The translations under genes and the position numbers were made by a program. From Pyrinomonadaceae bacterium (GTDB lineage Bacteria; Acidobacteriota; Blastocatellia; Pyrinomonadales; Pyrinomonadaceae), in the NCBI GenBank assembly GCA_030841105.1, contig JAVEDE010000117.1, positions 1 to 64,000 on the forward strand: DNA of 64,000 bases. Direction: 5' to 3'. Under the pieces are notes generated by a model that had not been told where the DNA came from, did not search any database, and was given only the letters and a program-made list of their open reading frames with translations. Below, piece after piece: positions 7,500-16,396 of this stretch; positions within the stretch are counted from its first letter, which is position 1; each line of letters starts with the position of its first letter.

Positions 7500-7943
7500 T
7501 TTGGGTTTGACGACGAGCACGGGGCAGTGTGCGTGGCGCACGACCGACTCGGCGGTCGAGCCGAAGATCATGCGCCCGAAGCCGGTGCGCCCGTGCGACG
7601 AGATGACGATCAGATCAATGTCGCGTTCGCGCGCGACGCGCACGATCTCGCCCGACGCCTCGCCGTGCGCGATGATTTCTTCCACGTCCAGCCCCGCACA
7701 CTCTTCGCGCGCCGCGAGCTTCGGCAACTCGCGCGTAGCAGACTCTTCCAGTTGCCCGCCGACGTCCACCGCCGGCAGCGGCTCGGCCACCGCCGCGTAG
7801 CCGACCGGCGGCACGGGCGTCTCCACCACGTGCAGGCACACGAGGCGCGCCTTCATCTGCCGCGCCAGATCGGCCGCGTAGGGCAGAGCCGACTCGGCGC
7901 ACCGGCTGAAATCGGTCGGCAACAGGATGGAACGAATGATCAT
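7485..7943 (-). CDS. Universal stress protein, UspA family
   Basis: A 152-residue single-domain protein. It begins with 'IRSILLPTDFSRCAESALPYAADLA' and carries the ATP-binding motif of the MJ0577 type, 'SSHGRTGFGRMIFGSTAESVVRHAHCPVLVV' (Gx2Gx9GS). It probably binds ATP and acts in stress survival. The last residues ESDK and the TGA stop are encoded by the palindromic element, so the element has replaced the original gene end. Confidence 0.92.
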   Translation of the reverse strand: MIIRSILLPTDFSRCAESALPYAADLARQMKARLVCLHVVETPVPPVGYAAVAEPLPAVDVGGQLEESATRELPKLAAREECAGLDVEEIIAHGEASGEIVRVARERDIDLIVISSHGRTGFGRMIFGSTAESVVRHAHCPVLVVKPKESDK

Positions 7944-7950
7944 AAGAACT

Positions 7951-8031
7951 AAGGTGTTGAGTGTTGAGTGATGAGTGATGGGTGATAAGTCAAACGCTTT
8001 AACTCATCACCCATCGCTCAACACTCAATGC
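7951..8031. repeat. Heptad-arm palindromic element, GTTGAGT/GATGAGT family
   Basis: GTTGAGT-GTTGAGT-GATGAGT-GATGGGT-GATAAGT, then the right arm AACTCATCACCCATCGCTCAACACTCAA. The arms match closely across a loop of about 9 nt. Confidence 0.88.
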
Positions 8032-8068
8032 TTCTTCGGCTCGTCATTCTACACGCAGAAGGGTTGGT

Positions 8069-8097
8069 TTGACAGCCCCCTACCCCTTTGTTACCAT
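8069..8097 (+). promoter_or_regulatory. Sigma-70-type promoter for the ROK kinase
   Basis: A consensus -35 TTGACA (8069-8074), 17-nt spacer and -10 TACCAT (8092-8097). Transcription would begin near 8104, giving a ~55-nt leader before the ATG at 8160, which has GGAG 10 nt upstream. Confidence 0.7.
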
Positions 8098-8159
8098 TTT
8101 CGCCGTTTCCTACCTGAACGACTTTTACGCCCGTTGCTCCCGTCTGGAGATCAAAGATC

Positions 8160-9116
8160 ATGTCAACTGTAACATCCGACAGCAACTATATCGGCATTGA
8201 TATTTCCGGCGCATCGCTGCACGCCGCGCTCGTCTCGCACGAAGGCCAGGTCGTCGCGCGCCGCGAGGCCGCGCTTGAAACCGCCACGCTGCCCACGCAG
8301 ATCGCCGGACTCGTCGCCGAACTCCGCGACGCCGCGCCGAACGTGGTCGCGCTCGGCCTCGGCGTGCCCGGACTCGTCAACCCGGAGACGGGGCGTGTCG
8401 TCGTCTCGTCGGATCTCCCCGCGGCCGTCCGCGCCGACCTCCAGACGGAACTCGCGCGCGCCACGGGTCTCCCCATCGCGCTCGCCAATGATGCGAACGC
8501 CGCCGCCTACGGCGAATACATCGCGGGCGCGGGGCGCGGCAGCCGCAACATGTTCTACGTCACCATCGGCACGGGCATCGGCGGCGCGCTCATCATGGAC
8601 GGCAAACTCTGGTACGGCGATTCGGGCTTCGCGGGCGAGTTCGGCCACATCACCATTGACCGCGAGGGCATTGAATGCACCTGCGGCAACACGGGCTGTT
8701 TGGAGACGGTCGCCTCCGCCCCGAACATCGTCCGCCGCACGCACGAACGACTCGTGCGCGACAGCACCTCGTCCTTGACGCGCCTCGGCCTCAACAAAAA
8801 CTTCACCGCCGCCGACATCGCCCACGCCGCCAACGAAGGCGACGACTTCGCCCTCCTGATGATCGAGCGTACCGGCCGCTACATCGGCACGGCCATCGCC
8901 GCCGTCATCAACCTCCTCAACATCCAGCGCATCGTCCTCGGCGGCGGCGTCATGGACGCGGGCAAACTGATCCTCGACCCCATCATCCGCGAAGCCGGTC
9001 GCCGCTCCTTCCAGCCCTGCTTCGAGGCCACACAGATCGTCGCCGCCACGCTCGGCGCGGACGCCGTCCCCACCGGCGCGGCCATGCTCGCCCGCGACGC
9101 GGCCACCACGAAATAG
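8160..9116 (+). CDS. ROK-family sugar kinase (glucokinase-like)
   Basis: A 318-residue protein with the full ROK architecture. The N-terminal phosphate loop is 'YIGIDISGASLHAALV', the sugar/ATP region is 'ALANDANAAAYGEY', the ROK signature is 'FYVTIGTGIGGALIMDGKLW', and the zinc site is 'CTCGNTGCLET'. The catalytic Asp is in 'NDAN'. It phosphorylates glucose or a related hexose at C6. There is no HTH, so it is an enzyme rather than a NagC-type repressor. Own promoter and terminator; a single gene. Confidence 0.92.
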   Translation: MSTVTSDSNYIGIDISGASLHAALVSHEGQVVARREAALETATLPTQIAGLVAELRDAAPNVVALGLGVPGLVNPETGRVVVSSDLPAAVRADLQTELARATGLPIALANDANAAAYGEYIAGAGRGSRNMFYVTIGTGIGGALIMDGKLWYGDSGFAGEFGHITIDREGIECTCGNTGCLETVASAPNIVRRTHERLVRDSTSSLTRLGLNKNFTAADIAHAANEGDDFALLMIERTGRYIGTAIAAVINLLNIQRIVLGGGVMDAGKLILDPIIREAGRRSFQPCFEATQIVAATLGADAVPTGAAMLARDAATTK

Positions 9117-9137
9117 ATATTTCACCACTCAGCTTTC

Positions 9138-9172
9138 AAACGGGCGCGCGTGCGGTTTCGCGCCCGTTTTGT
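9138..9172 (+). terminator. Rho-independent terminator after the ROK kinase
   Basis: AAACGGGCGCG pairs with CGCGCCCGTTT across CGTGCGGTTT, with a terminal T-rich TTTTGTT. Confidence 0.85.
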
Positions 9173-9216
9173 TATGTTAGAAGTGAAAAGTCAGGCGAAT
9201 ATCGGCACACTAGATA

Positions 9217-11016
9217 ATGAATCCAGAACGCATCAGAAATTTTTCGATCATCGCGCACATTGACCACGGGAAGTCCACGCTGGCCGACCGCCTGTTGGAG
9301 TTGACGGGCGCGGTCGCGGGGCGCGACATGGAAGCGCAGGTGCTCGACAACATGGACTTGGAGCGCGAGCGCGGCATCACCATCAAGGCGCACGCAGTCC
9401 GCCTCGACTACCGCGCCGACGACGGCACGGACTACGTGTTGAATCTGATTGACACGCCGGGGCATGTTGATTTTTCGTATGAAGTCTCGCGCTCGTTGTC
9501 GGCGTGCGAGGGCGCGCTGTTGGTGGTTGACGCGTCGCAGGGCGTCGAGGCGCAGACGCTGGCGAACACGTATCTGGCGATTGAGAACAATCTGGAGTTC
9601 ATCCCCGTCATCAATAAGATTGACTTGCCGGGCGCAGAGCCGGACAAGGCCATCGAACAGATCGAGCAGGTGATCGGATTGGACACGTCGAACGCCGTCT
9701 TGACGAGCGCGAAGACGGGCGTGGGCGTGCATGAAGTTTTGGAAGCCATCGTGCGCGACGTGCCGTACCCGAAGGGCGATCCGAAAGCCCCGCTCAAGGC
9801 GCTCATCTTCGATTCGTGGTACGACGCTTACCGCGGCGTGATCGTCCTCTTTCGCGTGATTGACGGGCGCGTCAAGCCGGGCATGAAGATTCGTTTCTTC
9901 AACACGGGGCGCGATTATTTAGTTGAAGCCGTCGGCGTCAACCGCCCGCGCCCGACACCGATTCAAGAACTCGGCGTGGGCGAAGTGGGCTTCCTCACGG
10001 CCTCGATCAAGACGGTCGCCGACGTGCAGATCGGCGACACTATTACAGAAGCGGCGCGGCCGACCACCGTCCCCTTCCCCGGCTTTCAAGAGATCAAGCC
10101 GATGGTCTTCGCCGGTCTCTACCCGGTCGAAGCGAACCAGTACGAGGAACTGCGCGACGCGCTCGACAAGCTGCGTCTGAACGACGCCTCGTTCTTCTAC
10201 GAGCCGGAGTCTTCGACCGCGCTAGGCTTCGGCTTTCGCTGCGGCTTCCTCGGCCTCCTCCACATGGAGATCGTGCAGGAGCGTCTGGAACGCGAGTTCA
10301 ACCTCGATCTCATCACGACCGCGCCCGGCGTGCGCTACCGCGTCACGACGACCGACGACGAGATTCTCGAAATTGACTCGCCCGCGAAGATGCCCGACCC
10401 CGTGCGCATCCAGAAGATCGAAGAGCCGGTCATCCTCGCCACCATCCTTACGTCGGACGAATACCTCGGCGGCATCCTGCCCTTGCTCGAAGAGAAGCGC
10501 GGCGTGCAGAAGAAGTTCGAGTACATCGCGGCCAAGCGCGTGATGCTGACCTACGAGTTGCCCCTCAACGAGATCGTGCTCGACTTCTACGACCGCCTCA
10601 AATCCGTCTCGCGCGGCTACGCGTCGCTCGACTATCACTTCGCCGACTACTGGGTGAGCGATCTCGTCAAACTCGACATCCTCGTCGCGGGCGAACCCGT
10701 GGATGCGCTCTCGCTCATCGTCCACCGCACCAACTCCGAGTCGCGCGGTCGCCTGCTCGCAGAGAAGATGCGGCAGTTGATCCCGCGTCAACTTTTTGAA
10801 GTGCCGATTCAGGCCGCCATCGGCAACAAAGTGATCGCGCGCGAGACCGTCAAGGCGATGGGCAAGAACGTCATCGCCAAGTGTTACGGAGGCGACATCT
10901 CGCGCAAGCGCAAACTTCTGGAGAAGCAGAAGGAAGGCAAGAAGCGCATGAAGCGCGTCGGCCGCGTCGAAATCCCGCAGGAAGCATTCCTCGCCGTGTT
11001 GAAAGTGAACGAATAA
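9217..11016 (+). CDS. lepA: Elongation factor 4 (LepA)
   Basis: 599 residues, the standard LepA length. G1 is '[13 protein letters not shown]', G3 is 'DTPGHVDF' and G4 is 'NKIDLPGA'. The diagnostic C-terminal domain ends '...[19 protein letters not shown]'. EF4 is a ribosome-binding GTPase that back-translocates or remodels stalled ribosomes under ionic stress. A Shine-Dalgarno sequence is not obvious before ATG 9217. It stands alone between two transcription units on the same strand. Confidence 0.97.
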   Translation: MNPERIRNFSIIAHIDHGKSTLADRLLELTGAVAGRDMEAQVLDNMDLERERGITIKAHAVRLDYRADDGTDYVLNLIDTPGHVDFSYEVSRSLSACEGALLVVDASQGVEAQTLANTYLAIENNLEFIPVINKIDLPGAEPDKAIEQIEQVIGLDTSNAVLTSAKTGVGVHEVLEAIVRDVPYPKGDPKAPLKALIFDSWYDAYRGVIVLFRVIDGRVKPGMKIRFFNTGRDYLVEAVGVNRPRPTPIQELGVGEVGFLTASIKTVADVQIGDTITEAARPTTVPFPGFQEIKPMVFAGLYPVEANQYEELRDALDKLRLNDASFFYEPESSTALGFGFRCGFLGLLHMEIVQERLEREFNLDLITTAPGVRYRVTTTDDEILEIDSPAKMPDPVRIQKIEEPVILATILTSDEYLGGILPLLEEKRGVQKKFEYIAAKRVMLTYELPLNEIVLDFYDRLKSVSRGYASLDYHFADYWVSDLVKLDILVAGEPVDALSLIVHRTNSESRGRLLAEKMRQLIPRQLFEVPIQAAIGNKVIARETVKAMGKNVIAKCYGGDISRKRKLLEKQKEGKKRMKRVGRVEIPQEAFLAVLKVNE

Positions 11017-11370
11017 AACTCGCCTCGAAAAAGGAGCGGTTGAGATGAAGCGTCTGCTTGTTGTCTCCCTCTTTTCCTCGCCTCCGCGGCGCGCGCTTTA
11101 ACGCTCCGTCATTCTCGATTGCAATCGGCCACAAAAAAAGTAGAATGGCAGCCATCAAGTCTGAAAGCGAGATTAACGACGTGAACATCTCTCTGACATT
11201 CCCTCCCTGGTAACTTCCTAACCCGGCACTCGTATCTGTCCGCGCGCCGACGCTCGCTCGGCGGCTCAGGTACGCCCGCGCCCGCTCGTTGATTCCTCCG
11301 CCACGGAGAACGCACTAACGCGCACACCCGCCCGAAGCGTTCACAGTTCCGAGACGAGAGGAATCAGCAC
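11017..11370. other. Intergenic region between lepA and the MFS gene
   Basis: 354 bp without a convincing gene. A possible 18-codon ORF (ATG 11045, MKRLLVVSLFSS..., stop 11099-11101) has a GGAG-like sequence upstream and resembles the start of an export signal, but it is too short to support a function. The region also contains an Arg/Ser-biased GC-rich stretch and the AGAGGAA ribosome-binding site of the MFS gene. I see no strong hairpin or RNA. Confidence 0.4.
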
Positions 11371-12687
11371 ATGTCGAATCATGCACAATCGAAGACCGCC
11401 CCGCCATTGTCGCCGTCGCCGCCGACGCGTGCGGGCGTGCGCGCGCTCAGTCGCTTCACCTTCACACTGCTCGCGATTGAGTTTCTGGACGAACTCGTTG
11501 ACGGTTCGCGTCAGGCCGCGTGGCCGCTCATCCGCCGCGACCTCTCGCTCTCCTACGCGGACATCGGCCTCCTGCTCACCGTGCCGAACTTCGTCGGCAA
11601 CTGCATCGAGTCGCCGCTCGCGCTCCTCGGCGACACGCGACACCGCCGCGCGATCATCCTTGTTGGTGGAGTCTGTTTCGCGCTCGCGTTGCTGCTCGTC
11701 GCGCACAGTTCCGGCTTCGCGACGCTGCTCGCGGCCTTCGTGCTGTGCTACCCGGCGTCGGGCGCGTTCGTCAGTTTGTCGCAGGCCGCGCTGATGGACG
11801 CCGCACCCGCGCGGCGCGAACAGAACATGGCGCGCTGGGCTTTCGCCGGTTCGCTCGGCATCCTCGCCGGTTCGCTCGCGCTGAACGCCGTGGTCGCGGC
11901 GGGCGCGACATGGCGCGCGTGGTTCGGCGTGATGTCGGCCGTTGCCCTGTCGCTCGTTCTGGCCGCGCGCCGCTTCGCATTCTCCACGAACGCTCGACAC
12001 TCCGATCCGCCGCTCGAACGCGCCGACGCTTCACATGAACGAACTGACACGACTGCCGAACGCAACGACGACGCCGACGCGCCCGCAGCACACCCCGGCA
12101 TCCGGCAGGGCGCGCTCGACGCGTGGCGCGCTGTGCGGCGCGGCGCGGTGCTGCGCTGGCTCGTGCTGCTGGAGTTTTCCGACTTGATGCTCGACGGCTT
12201 CCACGCCTTTCTCGCGCTCTACTTCGTTGACGTGGTGGGCGTGAGCGACCGCGAGGCGGGCGTGGCGATCGCCGTCTGGACGGGCGTCGGGTTGGGCGGC
12301 GACTTGTTGCTCATCCCGCTGCTTGAGCGCGTGCGCGGCCTGAGCTATTTGCGTTGGAGCGCGCTCGCTATGCTCGTCCTGTTCCCGGCCTTTCTGCTCG
12401 CGCCGAACCTTTACGCCAAGCTCTTGCTGCTCGGCCTGGTCGGCATCACGAACGCCGGTTGGTATTCGATCCTCAAGGCGCAACTCTACGCCTCGATGCC
12501 GGAACGGAGCGGCGCGGCGCTCGCGCTCAACAACTTGTCCGGCCTCTTCGGCGGCATGATCCCGCTCGCGCTCGGGCTGGTGGCCGAACGTTTCGGCCTC
12601 GCCTCGATGATGTGGCTTTTGCTGGCCGCGCCGCTGATGTTTCTCGCCGCCATCCCGCGCAAGGAAAAAAGTTTGGAGACATGTTAG
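11371..12687 (+). CDS. MFS transporter
   Basis: 438 residues with twelve predicted hydrophobic segments in two halves. The halves are joined by a hydrophilic, Asp/Arg/His-rich central loop (residues ~210-250: 'HSDPPLERADASHERTD'). The N-terminal half has 'FLDELVDGSRQAAWPLIRRDLSLSYADIGLLLTVPNF', typical of the MFS_1 fold. The substrate is not predictable. The start has a good AGAGGAA site 10 nt upstream. No regulatory or efflux partner gene is adjacent. Confidence 0.85.
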   Translation: MSNHAQSKTAPPLSPSPPTRAGVRALSRFTFTLLAIEFLDELVDGSRQAAWPLIRRDLSLSYADIGLLLTVPNFVGNCIESPLALLGDTRHRRAIILVGGVCFALALLLVAHSSGFATLLAAFVLCYPASGAFVSLSQAALMDAAPARREQNMARWAFAGSLGILAGSLALNAVVAAGATWRAWFGVMSAVALSLVLAARRFAFSTNARHSDPPLERADASHERTDTTAERNDDADAPAAHPGIRQGALDAWRAVRRGAVLRWLVLLEFSDLMLDGFHAFLALYFVDVVGVSDREAGVAIAVWTGVGLGGDLLLIPLLERVRGLSYLRWSALAMLVLFPAFLLAPNLYAKLLLLGLVGITNAGWYSILKAQLYASMPERSGAALALNNLSGLFGGMIPLALGLVAERFGLASMMWLLLAAPLMFLAAIPRKEKSLETC

Positions 12688-12702
12688 GCTAAGGTTTCAA
12701 CG

Positions 12703-12762
12703 CCCCGCCGCTGCGACGCACGTCCGCCGATTTTCGCGGACGCGCGTCGCGCACAGCGGGCG
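12703..12762 (+). terminator. Long GC-rich hairpin between the MFS and SMC-like genes
   Basis: CGCCGCTG(c)GACGCACGTCCGC pairs with GCGGACGCGCGTCGCGCACAGCGGGCG around the loop CGATTTTC. It has no T-run, so it may be a Rho-type or simply a stabilising hairpin. Confidence 0.45.
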
Positions 12763-12781
12763 ATTGACCGACTGAAACATC

Positions 12782-15700
12782 ATGCACGTCACACGGGTCG
12801 AGTTAGACAACATCAAATCTTACGAGCGCGCCGACTTCTCTTTCCAGCCGGGCACGACGGCCATCGTCGGCCCGAACGGCGCGGGCAAAACCACCATCCT
12901 CGAAGCCATCGCGTGGACGCTCTTCGACACGCTCGACTATAGCAAGGACGACTTTCTGCGACGCGGCGCGAAGAAGGGTTCGGCGCGCGTCACCTTCGAG
13001 AGCGACGTGGACGGCCGCCGCTACACCGTCTACCGCGACACGGCCAACGGCTATTACATCTACGACCCCGAACTCAAACTCAAACTCGAAGAGAAGAAGG
13101 CGAACGTCGCGCCCATGCTCGGCAAGTTGCTCGGCATCGAGGCGGGGACGGACTTGCCCGCCCTTTTCAAGTCGGCCATCGGCGTGCCGCAGGGTTTGCT
13201 CACGGCCGACTTCCTCAAAACGTCGAGCCAGCGCAAAGCCTCCTTCGACCGCCTGCTCAAAGTGGAAGAGTACCGCGAGGGCGCGGAACGCCTGCGCGAC
13301 ACGGTGAATTTGATCCGCGAACGCGTCTCCGAGACGCGCGAACGCATCGGCCGCGCTGAAGGCACGCTCGCGCGCTACGAAGAGATGACGGCGGAGCACG
13401 AGTCAACGTCGGCGCGCGCGCGCGAGTTGAACGCCGCGCTCGAAGACTTGCGGCGCGAAGTGGCTACGGGCAAAACGCGTGTCGCGTCGTTTGAAGAGGC
13501 CGAGCGGCGCGTCGCGGAGTCGCGCGCACGCGCCGACCGCGCCGACGTGGAGCGCAAGGCCGCCGAACGCAGTCTCGCAGAGTTGCGTAGCAAACTCGAC
13601 GAGGCCGAACGCGCGCGCACGCAGCAGCAAGCGTCCGAGGCGGGCTATCACGCGCACCTCGCCGCGCTCACAGAGTTGGGGCGACTCGAAACTGAACGCG
13701 CCGAGCGCGACCGTCTGCTCGCGGAGATCAACCGCGTGTCGGGTCTGCTCGCCGCTGCCGAAGCGGACGCGCGTCGTCTCTCCGTCGCGCTCGAAGCGGC
13801 GGGGCGCGCGCGCGGGTTGCTCAAAGAGATCGAAGTCGAGGTGACGGCGCAGGAAGAGTTGGAGCGCGAGCGCGAACGTCTGCGCGAGTTGCGTTCGCAC
13901 GCGATGGCCGCGCGCGACAGCCTCGCACGGCTCGACAGCGAACTCAACAACCTCCGCGCGCAGCACAAGCAGACGAGCGAGAGTTTCAAACAGGCGGAAC
14001 GCGCGCAGGACGCGCCCGCCCGCGTCGTCAATTTGGAGAGCGAACGTCTCGGTCTCGAAACCGCGCTCAGCCGCGCCGAACGCGCTTCGACCGAGCGCAA
14101 GCACCTGACCAACCAGCGGCGTGATCTGACGCGCGAGATCAAACGTCTGCAAGAGATCACCGCGTCGCTCGAACGCAAGACGCGCGATCTCGAAACGCGC
14201 GCCGCGGGCGCGGAGCGTGCCGCCGAACTCGAAGCCAGCGGGCGCGAACTCGCCGAACAGGCCGCGCACCTGCGCGCAGAGATCGCGCGCGACGAGAAGA
14301 TGCGCGCCGAAGTCAAAGGCGGCCTCTGCCCGATCCTCTCCGAGCGCTGTTTGAACATCGGCGAGGGGCAGACGCTCGAAGGTTATTTCAAAGATCACCT
14401 GACGGCCAACCGCGCCGAGTTGCAGACGGTGCAAGCGGAAGCCAAGCGCGTTGACACACAAGTCCGCACGGCGCGCGAAGCGGGCGTCGCGCTCGTCCAG
14501 TTGGAGCGCGAGCGCGGCCAACTCGCGCACGAACGCGAACTGCTCAGGACGCGCGAGTCGCTCCTTGCCACGCTTGACCGAGACCTCGCCGCGCTCCCTT
14601 CGGACGACCGCGAACTCGACGGGTTGCGCAGTAAGTTGATCGGCGTTGACGCCGATCTCATTAGTGCTCGCGAGACTCTCATGCGCCACGCCGAACTAGA
14701 GCCGCTGCGCCAGCGTCTCAAAGAGATCGAAGAGGAGGGCAAGCGCAAGAAGGAAGACCGCGCCGGACTCGCCGCCGCCGCGAGCGCCATCGAGACGCTC
14801 GAACGCGACATCGCCGAGACGGACGCGCGCCTGCGCGCTTTGAACGATCCGCGCGCGCGTCTCAGCGTCCGCCGCGCCGAGGCCGAACAGGAGACAACGC
14901 TGCGTGCTGAAGTCGCGGGCGCACAGGACGCCGCGAATGCCCTCACCGCAGAGCGCGACGAACTCGCCGCGCGCGCCGAACGCTTCACGGACTTCGACGC
15001 GCGTTGGGCGTCAACGCTCGCCGCGCGCGAAGCGACCGCCCCGGCCTACCGCGTCTATCTGGAAAGCGCGTCGCTCGCGGCCACGGTCGGGGCGCGCGCG
15101 GGCGAGGTCGAACGCGCCACCGAAGAGGCAACGCGCGCGTCGCGCGAAGCGGAAGAGACGCAGGGCGCGCACGACGCGGCCGTCGCGGCCTATGATCGCG
15201 CCGCGCACTCCGACGCGCGCGACGCGCTCGCACTCGCGCTCGCGTCGGAGGCGAACACGTCGGCCAAGCTCGAACACGCGCGCGAGTCGGTGGAGAAACT
15301 CGCGGCCGAGATCGCGCGGCTCGACGCGGTGCGCGCCGAGTGGCAGGAAGAGATACGCGCGCAGGAACGGCTCAAGCGTCTGGACGAGGCGACCGAGTTC
15401 ATGCGCGACATTCTCAAAAAGGCGGGGCCGGAAGTGACGCGCAGCTACGTCGCGCACATCTCGGTCGAAGCGAACCAGTTCTTCCGCGAGATCACGGGCG
15501 ACGCAGGGCGCACGCTCCGCTGGTCGAGCGACTACGAGATCATGCTCGAAGAGGACGGCCATGAGCGTTCGTTCATCAACCTCTCCGGCGGCGAGCAGAT
15601 GGTCGCGGCCTTGTCCGTGCGCCTCGCCTTGTTGAAGCAACTCTCGGACATCCGCATCGCCTTCTTCGACGAGCCGACGGTGAACATGGACGCCGAGCGG

Positions 15701-15847
15701 CGCGAAAATCTCGCGCGCCAGATCGGGCAGGTGCGACATTTCAGTCAACTCTTCGTCATCTCGCACGACGACACGTTCGAGGAGTCGGTTGATCACGTCC
15801 TCGTCTTGACGGGTGAACAAGAAACGGCGGGGGCGTCAGCAAGTTGA
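12782..15847 (+). CDS. Rad50/SbcC-like ATPase with coiled coil and atypical hook
   Basis: A 1021-residue SMC-type protein. It has Walker A 'IVGPNGAGKTTILEAIAWTLF' (res ~30), long Arg/Glu-rich coiled coils, and a central 'CPILSERC' at residue ~515 where Rad50 proteins carry the CxxC zinc hook. It ends with ABC signature 'FINLSGGEQMVAALSVRLALL', Walker B 'IAFFDEPT' and D/H-loop 'VISHDD'. With an SbcD-type nuclease it would process DNA ends and hairpins. The only SbcD gene in the window is 35 kb away. A TTGA overlap couples it to RNase HI. Confidence 0.88.
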   Translation: MHVTRVELDNIKSYERADFSFQPGTTAIVGPNGAGKTTILEAIAWTLFDTLDYSKDDFLRRGAKKGSARVTFESDVDGRRYTVYRDTANGYYIYDPELKLKLEEKKANVAPMLGKLLGIEAGTDLPALFKSAIGVPQGLLTADFLKTSSQRKASFDRLLKVEEYREGAERLRDTVNLIRERVSETRERIGRAEGTLARYEEMTAEHESTSARARELNAALEDLRREVATGKTRVASFEEAERRVAESRARADRADVERKAAERSLAELRSKLDEAERARTQQQASEAGYHAHLAALTELGRLETERAERDRLLAEINRVSGLLAAAEADARRLSVALEAAGRARGLLKEIEVEVTAQEELERERERLRELRSHAMAARDSLARLDSELNNLRAQHKQTSESFKQAERAQDAPARVVNLESERLGLETALSRAERASTERKHLTNQRRDLTREIKRLQEITASLERKTRDLETRAAGAERAAELEASGRELAEQAAHLRAEIARDEKMRAEVKGGLCPILSERCLNIGEGQTLEGYFKDHLTANRAELQTVQAEAKRVDTQVRTAREAGVALVQLERERGQLAHERELLRTRESLLATLDRDLAALPSDDRELDGLRSKLIGVDADLISARETLMRHAELEPLRQRLKEIEEEGKRKKEDRAGLAAAASAIETLERDIAETDARLRALNDPRARLSVRRAEAEQETTLRAEVAGAQDAANALTAERDELAARAERFTDFDARWASTLAAREATAPAYRVYLESASLAATVGARAGEVERATEEATRASREAEETQGAHDAAVAAYDRAAHSDARDALALALASEANTSAKLEHARESVEKLAAEIARLDAVRAEWQEEIRAQERLKRLDEATEFMRDILKKAGPEVTRSYVAHISVEANQFFREITGDAGRTLRWSSDYEIMLEEDGHERSFINLSGGEQMVAALSVRLALLKQLSDIRIAFFDEPTVNMDAERRENLARQIGQVRHFSQLFVISHDDTFEESVDHVLVLTGEQETAGASAS

Positions 15848-16305
15848 AGGAAGTAACGATCTATTGCGACGGGTCGAGTCTCGGCAACGGGCAGGCCGAG
15901 CCGCGCGCGGCGGCCGTCGCGCTGTTGAACTTCCGCGATCAGTGGCGCGCGTTCGGCTGCTACCTCGGCATGGCGACGAACCAGCAGGCCGAGATCGTCG
16001 CGGCCGCCGTCGGCCTCGAACAACTGCGCGAGCCGTGCCGCGTGCGCGTGCTGACCGATTCGCGCTACGTGGTCGAGACGATGGCGGGACGTTTCCGGCG
16101 CAAGTCGAACCACGAGTGGTGGGCGCGTTTGGACAAAGCGCGCGACGCGCACCGCATCGAATGGGAGTGGATCAAAGGCCACGCGGGACACAACGCGCAG
16201 GAGGCCGTAGACCGTGCCGCGCGCCGCATCGCCGCCCTCGGCCGCGTTGACGAGAGCGTGCTGCGCGAGGCGGCCGACGCGCTCGCATCGTCGGCCGCCG
16301 GTTAA
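15844..16305 (+). CDS. Ribonuclease HI family protein
   Basis: A 153-residue protein. The four catalytic carboxylates are in place: 'IYCDGSSLGNG' (D), 'QQAEIVAAAVGLE' (E), 'VLTDSRYV' (D) and 'HAGHNAQEAVDRAA' (H/D). RNase HI cleaves the RNA of RNA:DNA hybrids. TTG at 15844 overlaps the TGA of the SMC-like gene by four bases (TTGA), so translation is coupled. This suggests a joint role in clearing R-loops or ends; that link is inference. Confidence 0.9.
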   Translation: MKEVTIYCDGSSLGNGQAEPRAAAVALLNFRDQWRAFGCYLGMATNQQAEIVAAAVGLEQLREPCRVRVLTDSRYVVETMAGRFRRKSNHEWWARLDKARDAHRIEWEWIKGHAGHNAQEAVDRAARRIAALGRVDESVLREAADALASSAAG

Positions 16306-16396
16306 CTGGCAACGGGCAGCCGGTAGTGGTAAGTTTAAGAAGGAATACTTGCACAGTTTATCGTCTCTAATCGTCTCCCCTCCCCGACTTTGATTC

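Noticed and set aside
11045-11101. An 18-codon leader peptide after lepA
   Set aside because: It has a possible ribosome-binding site but is too short and isolated to support; no attenuator follows it.
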